Of a DNA stretch of 64,000 nt, positions 57,601 through 64,000 are shown in pieces. Origin of the DNA: Pristionchus mayeri (lineage: Eukaryota > Nematoda > Chromadorea > Rhabditida > Neodiplogasteridae). The DNA is taken from positions 53,313,257 to 53,377,256 of the forward strand of contig BTRK01000006.1 of the NCBI GenBank assembly GCA_036245805.1. The letters are read 5' to 3'. Every line of letters starts with the position of its first letter. Position 1 is the first letter of the stretch. The notes beneath the pieces are model-generated. The model searched no databases, was not told the origin of the DNA, and was given only the letters and a program-made list of their open reading frames with translations. The position numbers and the translations under genes are program-made.

Positions 57601-60480
57601 TTGCAAGACCTCAAATACAGCAAAAACCAGATCTTGAAAATCTTTTTTTAAATGTTAAATCTTATCTTCTTTTAATGAATCTGATTGGGCATTGCTTAGC
57701 AGAGAATAATATTGTTCGAAACCAGTCGAAATTTGAATTAGCTACTAGAATATGATAGTTAATTGCACACAATTATCTCAGTGGTACCACTTCGAGTGAA
57801 GATATCAAACAAGACCCCATCATCGATTTGGCTAATATTTTTCTATATGATACTAGTGGACACCCTCTTTCATATTCTGCAATAAAATTCTCTGCAAGTG
57901 CCCTGTGTGATGGATAAATGGATTTTTTTTATTATCCAAATTTTGATTTGTCGATCAAAAATTTTAAAATTTTTCCAACTCAAAGGTCAACTCATAGCTT
58001 GTCCCTATGAATTCTTGTATAATACCATAGTATGGACGATTTGAAAAAGTTTGAAAAACTGTTTTCTTGGCTCCCTCCACTGACTCGTGATACATGTGAT
58101 ATATTGTGTAGACGTACTTGCTGAAACATTGCACTCTCTTACATAGATATGATTTCTCGAAACGGTGAAATGGGGGAAATTGAGATGCTGGACGGAACTC
58201 CATTCACTACTCTCTCGCCTTCTCAACTACGATCGATCACCGCTCTCGTCAGTCAGGAACCCGTCCTATTCAGAGGCAGTGAGCACAAACTTTTCTCTAA
58301 TTCACGTGTGCATATTATGCACAATCACAATCATAATCATTTATTCGATCTTCCAGGCGGAGGCCTGTCGAACAATGGTACTATATTCTATATCCACACG
58401 TGTGAATAAATACTGAAAGTTTTAAATATTACAAACGAATTCACTTTCTTCAGCCATCGCCGACAACGTCCGTCTGGGCATTGCTGAAGTTAGCGACGAG
58501 TGCATCAGATCGGCATGCAGACTCGCAAATGCTGCCGAATTCACACAAAATTTCCCTGAGGTATTAAATTAAGATACATTGAAATGCATTGCTCTTAAAA
58601 ATGCATATAAAAAAACGGTACTACCCCGATTTGTAAAATTTATTTTGGAAATTTCATTTTGTAAACGAATTTTCCGTAAAAACAAAAATTATAAAAACTC
58701 ATTTAGAATTTAACTTTCTGGAAAAAAATGAAATGGAAAAAATAAAATGGAAATCACATTTTGGAAAGTCACGTTTTGGAAATTTGTACACTGATTGCGG
58801 TATTTTTCGCTGCAACGAGTGAACCGCAGAAATAGAACGATTAATTCAATACATTGAATTTGCATTCTGATATATTTTCTTCGTTATATTAATAGTATCG
58901 ATAATAAAAATTATAATATAGTACATTATTACCGGTTGTGGAAAAATTTCCAAAACGTGACTTTCCGAAATTTGCATTTCCTAGATATATTTTCCATTTC
59001 TTGTCTTTCCAACTATTGGGCAACTACGCCTCTTTTAAAGTTAGAAATGTTTAGAGCCGGAATATTTAGAGAAAAAAATCCCCTATTTATGCCGGAAAAA
59101 TCATGGTTCTCACGCCGCGTCCGTCCCAACGATAGATGTTACAAAAGAGGCATGGTATCGAAGTATTTAATTAATTGACCATCGAAATCATGAATCTGAC
59201 CAAGCATCTGACACAGCGCCACGGACTACTGTAGGTTCATGCTACGTTAGAAGAACGATATTGATGTTTTACATCCATCCGCAGACGAAATCATGAATCT
59301 GACCCAGCGTCTGACCGACGGCTACGGGTTACGGTAGCATTCGGTCACGGTATGAATACTGTGCCGATGTTTTTCTCCGATCCCCCGATGAAATCATGAG
59401 GCTGACCCAATATCTGCTCCAACGCCACATCGGGTTACGGTACACGGACGGAATTAGCGACACCTATTTTTCGGTCGTAACAATTGTTCTTATGGAAATT
59501 TCGAAAATCTTTTTAGTGTAATGATCTTGTATTTCGGATGGCGCAATACTATCAAAATCTCGCTCGAAGCGAAAGCGCCAGTCAAAAAAGCGTTCAGTTT
59601 ATTGTATATTTAGCAATAAATACAGTTCCACAATTGTTTTTCTAAATTTATTTTTCCAAAATGTGTATTTACGAAATAAATTTGACAATACGGAGTAGTA
59701 CCCAAAAAACATTCAAGTTAAGGTGTTAGGCTTTTGCATGGCTTGCCCTCCTTGACAAAGGTATGCTTGTAAAGTGGAATGGTTCAGGGCTACGACACAC
59801 TCGTGGGTGAGAAAGGCCGATCGCTGTCTGGTGGGCAGAAACAACGAATTGCAATAGCGCGAGCACTCATAAGAAACCCGCGAGTGATCGTGCTCGATGA
59901 AGCCACCAGTGCATTGGATACACATAGCGAGAAGGTTAGTGGCATTAGGTCGGTGGAGAGTTATTTCGTTTACTGTTATCCCCTTCGAGTGTTCATCAAT
60001 TGATAAATTGATGTGATGTGACGATGTGATGGCGGCCAAACAATTACCATACATTTGCCTTCTGCGACTTTTTAAAGAGATTAAAATGATCATTGTTGAT
60101 ATTATTCTCAGGTGGTTCGCACGGCACTCGAGAGCTCCGCTCAAGGGCGAACTTCAGTAATGATCACCCATAGACTCGAAACGATCAGACACTGCGGTAA
60201 GAGTAGTATTATAAATTGTACAGTCCAGTAGAAACGAACCCGCACTCTGCCCCACAACGACAACCTAATATAATGTCACGACGTGTCGCCTTATAGTACA
60301 TTTACTATTAGATCAGTTGATTCAGTTTTCGACTGTTTCTGACTGGCAATATTGTCACTTTTTTCAGACGAGATCTGCTTCATCGAAGGAGGTCGAATAG
60401 TGGAAAGGGGAAGGCACGAAGAGCTAATTGCGAGGAGAGGAAAGTACTACGAGATGACACAGCACCAGAATCTGGGGTAG
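39647..60480 (+). CDS. ABCB-type transporter (P-glycoprotein), 32 exons, lacking the last two membrane helices
   Basis: Full-size ABC exporter: two membrane domains, each followed by an ATP-binding domain, in the plasma membrane. Exons (start-end): 39647-39735, 39801-39852, 39895-40029, 40078-40173, 40214-40263, 40438-40518, 40624-40677, 40813-40930, 42745-42867, 43015-43123, 43380-43464, 43560-43636, 43770-43870, 43919-44012, 44141-44236, 44358-44504, 44773-44928, 46472-46592, 46696-46862, 47019-47144, 47265-47384, 48610-48756, 48931-49026, 49203-49307, 49444-~49514, 49694-49793, 50040-50132, ~58185-58278, 58454-58560, 59788-59934, 60112-60196, 60368-60480. NBD1: Walker [11 protein letters not shown]-loop VVSQEP, signature LSGGQKQR, Walker [14 protein letters not shown]-loop VAHRLS. 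NBD2: [40 protein letters not shown]. Between 49514 and 49694 about 100 codons (helices 11-12) are missing; the expected '[11 protein letters not shown]' follows at once in another frame (~49517). The acceptor at 58185 is weak. Transport activity is doubtful unless this is an assembly deletion. Confidence 0.9.
40325..40385. repeat. Decayed copy of the 110-bp hairpin MITE
   Basis: 'cgttttgcacac...ctcgctctgtctgatcggcgagag...aacaaggaggacgc' follows the order of the intact copies at 49912 and 51933, with many changes. It lies in intron 5 of the transporter. Confidence 0.6.
41010..41295 (+). repeat. Dispersed repeat family R1, copy 1
   Basis: About 280 bases with clear similarity to 60690-60965 in the same order and orientation ('atcacgagtc', 'cgagaacattttcgaaaaag', 'attggtcccagagccg', 'ttccggttttgcacc', 'ggctcaaaatgttcgg'). 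A tail-only copy lies at 50485-50560. Non-coding; class unknown. Confidence 0.8.
41325..41358 (+). repeat. Mariner-type terminal repeat, solo
   Basis: 'ttagggtgtcccataagttc' followed by a T-rich run closely follows the consensus end of mariner elements as I recall it. No matching inverted end or transposase is found nearby, so this is a remnant. Confidence 0.5.
41937..42640. mobile_element. Foldback MITE with nested terminal palindromes, in intron 8 of the transporter
   Basis: The arms (41937-42115 and 42430-42640) are inverted copies ('gtggtcatggtcaaaaatcg', 'cgtataccactaccgtaacc'). Each outer end has its own hairpin, 'gacggcgccccattttgagg' meeting its mirror. The loop contains a second inverted pair ('cttgggtcagatccagttcc'). 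There is no coding potential. Confidence 0.85.
45179..46403. mobile_element. TIR element of 1.2 kb in intron 17 of the transporter
   Basis: Starts CAGGGTGTTTCAAAATTATT and ends with the inverted sequence at 46376-46403, a near-perfect inverted terminus of about 27 bases with CAGGGTG tips, as in many mariner/Tc1-type elements. The interior has only short frames and no DDE/DDD motif I can identify, so it is probably a decayed or non-autonomous copy. A clean TA duplication is not visible. Confidence 0.7.
47387..48422. mobile_element. Foldback element with ~450-bp arms in intron 21 of the transporter
   Basis: 47387-47870 and 47948-48422 are inverted copies over nearly their whole length, from 'atatcacgcctctcac' to its mirror. 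Shared blocks include 'ttcttaccggttttgatcat', 'gccgacccggtgtagggagc' type words and 'cataaaccacttattcgaaa'. The loop is under 80 bases. If transcribed within the intron it would form a very long RNA hairpin. Confidence 0.9.
49912..50023. mobile_element. 110-bp hairpin MITE, copy 1 (intron 26)
   Basis: 'agtgatgccaaaacggcgcg' runs to its mirror 'cgcgccgatttggcgtaac', with nearly perfect ~50-base arms and a short loop at 'cggtcagacag'. The same family occurs at 51933-52046 and, decayed, at 40325-40385. The GC-rich arms contrast with the AT-rich surroundings. Confidence 0.9.
50258..50455. mobile_element. Palindromic element, ~90-bp arms (intron 27)
   Basis: 'cgttaactttctaatt' and 'gcaattccatatctccgttc' pair with 'gaacggagatatggaattgt' and 'gacgaaagttaacg'. 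The arms meet around 'gattgtgagggacag'. A half-copy occurs at 1310-1365. Confidence 0.85.
51167..51308. mobile_element. MITE inserted into one arm of the 7.4-kb structure
   Basis: Inverted ends 'catttctcattcagaggcgg' / mirror at 51288-51308. The opposite arm (near 57395-57405) reads straight through 'cttaaaacataaaactg' without it, giving an unfilled site within the same locus. Confidence 0.85.
51933..52046. mobile_element. 110-bp hairpin MITE, copy 2
   Basis: Same family as 49912-50023: 'agtgacgccaaatcggcgcg' to 'cgcgccgttttggcatcact', with nearly perfect arms. The loop 'tctgtctgaccggcg' is reversed relative to copy 1. Confidence 0.9.
52318..52720. repeat. 18-bp minisatellite, about 22 copies
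   Basis: Unit CTCCTCTTCCCTCCCTGT, mostly perfect, with point variants in the second half. It is open in all six frames, so the long 'LPSLSP', 'VSSSLP' or 'GREEET' frames are artefacts. It ends directly at the ORF1 ATG (52721), so it forms the leader of the LINE. Confidence 0.95.
52721..53677 (+). pseudogene. LINE ORF1 protein, one in-frame stop
   Basis: From ATG 52721 ([14 protein letters not shown]) a coiled-coil-like Arg/Glu segment runs to a TAG at 52832-52834. The same frame then continues with [14 protein letters not shown], an RRM-like core ([12 protein letters not shown], then [14 protein letters not shown]) and a basic helical domain ([16 protein letters not shown]). The tail is Pro/Arg-rich. 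This order, coiled coil, RNA-recognition-like domain and basic C-terminus, is typical of LINE ORF1 RNA-binding chaperones. A neighbouring frame (53674-53868) may be the original C-terminus after a further shift. Confidence 0.7.
53990..56766 (+). pseudogene. LINE ORF2: APE endonuclease and reverse transcriptase, multiply broken
   Basis: The endonuclease starts with [18 protein letters not shown] and [12 protein letters not shown]; then, after a frame change near 54200-54300, [16 protein letters not shown] at 54541-54543 interrupts it. The reverse transcriptase follows (54561 on) with [22 protein letters not shown], a TGA at 55503-55505, [40 protein letters not shown] and the catalytic YADDLKI. 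After 56520 the C-terminal domain moves to another frame and ends at 56766. The domain order and motifs are those of the CR1 group. It is inactive as it stands. Confidence 0.85.
58616..59703. mobile_element. TIR element with internal ~105-bp tandem repeats (intron 29)
   Basis: The left end 'ggtactaccccgatttgta' and right end 'tacggagtagtaccc' begin inverted regions of about 60 bases ('aaatttattttggaaat' and mirror). Inside, a ~105-base unit containing 'gaaatcatgaatctgaccc' and 'gggttacggta' is repeated about three times (59185-59460) with drift. No coding motif. Confidence 0.7.
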
Positions 60481-60689
60481 ACAAATTTCGTAGTACATTG
60501 CTCGCATCTCGTGGTGGATATTCTGCTTAAATTTGCACAGGCATTAGATTCTGCAATACTCCATACATCAAACAAAATATTTAGTTACATATCGTCCCCA
60601 GTTCATCGTTGATTTTCTTGTTTGGTAAAAAATTGATCCTTGTTCATCGAATGTCATTCGAGTGCGTATTTCGTGCTGCTTTCTCATTC

Positions 60690-60965
60690 GTTACCACGTG
60701 AATCACGAGTCTGCGGACGAAAAACTGGGCCCCCGGGAACATTTTCAAAAAAGTTGTCCCTGAATTAGCTCCTATTATAGTGGGAGAATACACTAGAGAT
60801 AATGTTTCAAAAAAATTGAGTCATTGGTCCCGGAGCCGTCAGAATTTTCCGGTTTTACATCCGACATTGCTGTATTTTGGCTCCCAGATGAGCTGGAGAG
60901 CTGGTTTTGGGCTTAAAAAATCGGAAACTTATTTCCAACAACTTTTCTGTTGACAACTTAAGCGT
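60690..60965 (+). repeat. Dispersed repeat family R1, copy 2
   Basis: Homologous to 41010-41295 in the same orientation. It lies about 200 bases past the transporter stop. Confidence 0.8.
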
Positions 60966-61333
60966 ACAGAGAGAATGGATGATGACAGCAACGAAAAACC
61001 GTTTTTTTTTCGTCTTTTTAATAAATGTTTTCGCCTTCATGCTATGAAAAAATACAGATTTTTTTGCTTATAAATAGAAAATAAGTCACCTATTATCTAA
61101 GAAAATTAGGAGCCAAGTGCTCAGCCTACCTTTCAATAGCCATTTATTTTATCAAACTGATCATTTTGATCAATTTCACAAAAAAATCAAATTCCACTTT
61201 TTTCAAAATTTTATCCAATGTGTTCCGGGACAATATTTATCAACGGAACATCATCTCAGAATGAAAAATAGAATATACATGGGATTTAAGATGTAGAAAC
61301 GGGTACAATAGAGTGAATAGAGTGAAATTACTT

Positions 61334-62357
61334 TTAATCGTATTCAGTCGCAGTTTTCGGGATTGGGGAGTAGAAAGGGTCATCGACGTTGTTGAACACT
61401 GTATTGAGGAAATCAAGAGTGGGTAAATTGTGAACTCCTTCCTCAGTGAAAATGAGGTCCTCTTCCTGGGGTTCAACTTCCACCTACTCATGGAAGTCAT
61501 CGTCGTCCCCATCTGGTTCCACTGCATTTCTGAATACTCGCAGCGTCGGCAACTGTGCTCTGAGATTGTTGATGTAGTTCTTCAGCTGGTTCAAGCTCAT
61601 CCTGTCCCTTGGCTGGATGGATTTCTCCGCTCTCATCAGTCTCTCTGCTTCATCTCCCTTCAGTTTCTTGCTGTGTATTGTATACTCGTCGAACGTCTTC
61701 TTGATGAAAGCCTTCGTTACATCGGGATATCGACCAGTCTTTCTTCCGAATCTGAGGGCCCATCCTTCGGGTAGTTCCGGAGCAGCTTTTCCTTTCAGGC
61801 TTTTCAATATATCGGAAACAGGAGAGACAGGAGAGCTTACACGTTTCCTCGATGTTTCTAATGTAGAGACACAATGACCTATCGCGAATCTTCATATGCT
61901 CCGGTCTGATCTTATGGTCTCCGAAATCCAGATGCCTCAGATAGTTCGACCAGCGAATGAACGCTGCGCCGCAGTGGCAGTTGAATAGTCATCCCTTCAC
62001 CGATTCCAAAGAACCGCCATACTTTGGCCTCTGTCTTGCCGTGGTACGCGAAGTGCCCCAGTCCCGTGATCTTGGGAATCTTCGTGGTCGAAACCTTCCC
62101 CTCGAGAAGTGATTCCACGAGATAGATCGATGTTCCTCTGAGTTGTCTGGGCGCGGTCAATGCATCGAACATCTGGGATGGAGTGATGACTTTGTTCTGC
62201 TTGTCACTGTGTCCTCTCATCTTCCTCTTCTGCAGCCCGAATCCTCGATCAGCTCCCGACTTCCCAGCCTGCTTCTCGAAGAACGTGTATGAGAGCACCG
62301 GGAGATTCTTGTTCAGGGAGGGCAAGGAAGCGACCAGAGCAGAAGAATGGTAGTAGG
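61334..62357 (-). pseudogene. Second C2H2/'GWAL' domain gene, broken
   Basis: Reading leftward from an acceptor at 62357: YYHSSALVASL, then FFEKQAGKSGADRGFGLQKR and a domain ending KVWRFFGIGEG. After a frame change near 61990 a finger-like segment CHCGAAFIRWSNYLRHLDFG-DH follows. An intron (61842-61800, GT/AG) leads to a last exon with ELPEGWALRFGRKTG and LNQLKNYINNLRAQ, then an acidic tail. An in-frame TAG at 61484-61486 is followed by more acidic coding to a TAA at 61334-61336. The finger, the 'GWAL' domain and the acidic end have the same order as in the gene at 16519-17525. The upstream 'GK-x-x-AD-R-x-x-x-x-K' block resembles a segment I recall from the same invertebrate family, where it may be the remnant of an RNase-H-fold enzyme. 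5' exons are missing. Confidence 0.6.
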
Positions 62358-62375
62358 CTGCAATGATTTGATTTA

Positions 62376-62406
62376 TTAGGTTGTTGCATAAGTCTTGATC
62401 GTTTTT
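62376..62406 (+). repeat. Mariner-type terminal repeat, solo
   Basis: 'ttaggttgttgcataagtct' followed by 'tgatcgtttt' has the form of a mariner terminus. It lies directly at the truncated 5' side of the C2H2/GWAL gene; a transposition event here may have removed its 5' exons. Confidence 0.5.
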
Positions 62407-62479
62407 TGGACTCGGCGATCATGACCTCTGCAAGAGTTCTTATTTCAAAGAGCGGCATCTAGTTTTCTTATGTCAATAG

Positions 62480-64000
62480 TATATTCATGTACTTCCTAGC
62501 GCACGTTAGTTCAGAGCTATCGAATTATTCTGATGGGAACAGCACGAAGTGAAAGTCCGTCAACTGGAGTCGTGGGGTTGAGTCATATCTCAACGCAGAG
62601 CGATGATTTTGCCAAACTTGAGCCACTATGTAAAATATCAGTGAATACATGATACTTTAGTAGAATTACGGCGTTTGCAAAACATTGCCCATTGCAGAGA
62701 ATTGAACTTCATTCCGTATCAATCCACTATGTTACGGCGGGAAAAGGTTTATTTTATCGAATTCGGGTTATTTGAGGTTGTGATATCTAAATCTCTCAGG
62801 AATAATTAACAGTCATATTGACCAATTTGCTGTTCTCGTTTAAAGATGTGACATTATTCCTTCGATCTGATTGCGAATTCCAAAATTTATGGTAGAAATC
62901 ATGGTATCAAAATATACGCATTCGTCAATTGTCTATCTCAACCATCAAATGAGTGCTGGATGTAAGATGGTTATCTGAACGAGCAACCCTTCTCATATCT
63001 ACCGCTATATGAAAAGTATTGGGAAATTAATCAGATTTCTCATAAAGGTTGTAAATATTATTAACCTAAAACTGGAATATTAGGTAAAAATCTGATAACT
63101 TTCAATTTTTGATTTTTCAATTTGCTATTTTACGAGAAGATCAATATCCCAATTTTTTCTTGTTATTGCACTGTTCAATGAATGATTGTTCAAGCGCACG
63201 TGAATCGACATGAAATGCTTTCATTCTATAGGGAGGAAAACTATTTGAATTGAGCATTTGTCAGAGTAAGCGGCCCAATTCGAAATCAGTTTTCTCTGGG
63301 TTGCATGAAGCTCGAGCCATGTTCAACATAGGGTTTGGAAGAGCAATTAGTACACTCCTAATCACGAGTTTCGGGATTTTGTTATGACCATTACCAATGA
63401 AGTTGTTCCATCTCGAACGAACATCAAATTTATTATCATAAATTGGTGACGCTAAAGTTTATATTTATAGCTTTGAACGCTTGCACGATTCAGTTCAACA
63501 TCATGGTAATAATAAGCAAGTATACTCCTAAACTATATTACTAAATCAAAACATATTCGTTTGGTCGAAGCGAAATCGATGGCTTGTAACTTAGTGCTCA
63601 AAATCGATCAAGACATGCAACAACCTGATAAATTATGCGTGTCGTACTTTTCCCACTATTTTCTTCTGTTGTCTGTGTTTTTTTCTTGTCAATATGAAGG
63701 AGCGAAAAGAGGAAGCAGTACGAATTCCCCGCGATTATTTTCTCCATCTTTTCATGGGAGAAAGCCAGAAAGCGATAAAAAAAGGAGAAAGAGAGAGAGG
63801 AGGAGGAGGAGGAATGAAGAAGAGTGATGTGAAAGACCCCTTCTATTTTAGTTGTTTACTTCATTCCCGCGAATATAGAAGAGGAATTAAAGCTTCTCCC
63901 AATTTCTTCGTTTACTGCCTATTATTCCCTATTTTCATCAGTTTAACAGTCTTAAGATCTTCGAAGGCAAAAATATATTTGACATTGAATAGGGCCCTTT
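62480..64000. other. No recognised gene
   Basis: AT-rich sequence without splice-site-bounded coding stretches or family motifs that I can identify on either strand. The 63561-63827 frame ends in a purine-rich run (RRKRERRRRRNEEE) and is not convincing. Confidence 0.45.

Larger units (their letters stand above)
50556..57987. mobile_element. 7.4-kb structure with ~1.1-kb inverted arms enclosing a LINE, in intron 27 of the transporter
   Basis: 50556-51747 and 56905-57987 are inverted copies over about 1.1 kb ('gcaatgcccaatcaca', 'ccttcgaaaatgcccgatcg', 'ggcattcggatatcgaaatt'). The left arm has a 140-base MITE (51167-51308) that the right arm lacks. The right arm begins immediately after the LINE tail. 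The original element was presumably a ~2.7-kb foldback or long-TIR element that later received the LINE and a hairpin MITE. It expands intron 27 to 8 kb. Confidence 0.85.

Noticed and set aside
63561..63827. 88-residue basic protein at the right edge
   Set aside because: Its basic end is a purine tract; no motif or splice support.

Overview
Organism and overall character. This is eukaryotic, intron-rich, AT-leaning DNA, most likely from a nematode. The evidence is the short introns with TTTCAG-type acceptors, an acceptor placed directly before a start codon (as at spliced-leader trans-splicing sites), two nuclear-hormone-receptor-like genes, a C6-type cysteine-rich protein, an F-box gene and a P-glycoprotein gene. 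A diplogastrid such as Pristionchus is possible, but I cannot prove a genus. More than half of the window is mobile DNA.

Layout, left half. 1-3070 has no gene I can support. 3077-12295 is a Polinton/Maverick with AG...CT ends, roughly 200-bp inverted termini and a perfect 6-bp target duplication (TCCGTG). It carries a packaging ATPase, penton, pVI-like protein, major capsid protein, integrase, zinc-finger protein, adenovirus-type protease and two accessory genes. There is no DNA polymerase B, and most of its genes have one frame break. An 88-bp tandem array and a nested foldback element fill its right end. 12.6-24.7 kb holds host genes: a C6-domain gene (+), two nuclear-receptor-like genes (-) and an unrecognised four-exon gene (-). 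A 2.9-kb long-TIR element carrying a spliced C2H2/'GWAL' gene sits in a receptor intron.

Middle. 24714-27623 is a full-length RTE-type retrotransposon with a 10-bp target duplication; a paralogous unfilled site survives at 32.6 kb. 27.8-33.2 kb is a mosaic of inverted repeats, including a 4.3-kb long-inverted-repeat element with its own five-exon gene of unknown function. An F-box gene, a second broken RTE element, a 5'-truncated CR1/Jockey-like LINE and a fresh 421-bp tandem duplication follow.

Right half. 39647-60480 is one ABCB (P-glycoprotein) gene, read through 32 exons on the + strand. Both nucleotide-binding domains are complete in motif terms, but the segment encoding the last two membrane helices of the second membrane domain is missing. 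Its introns hold at least eight separate elements: foldbacks, TIR elements, perfect hairpin MITEs, and a 7.4-kb structure with ~1.1-kb inverted arms enclosing a CR1-like LINE. Downstream, 61334-62357 is a second, broken C2H2/'GWAL' gene related to the one at 16.5 kb. The last 1.5 kb shows nothing I can name.

How it fits together. The host genes (receptors, F-box, P-glycoprotein) belong to families that expand quickly in nematodes. The transposons sit mainly in introns and between genes, often nested. The most novel candidates are the long-TIR element with the C2H2/GWAL gene, the long-inverted-repeat element with the 29.3-30.6 kb gene, and the polymerase-less Polinton whose penton contains a long coiled coil.
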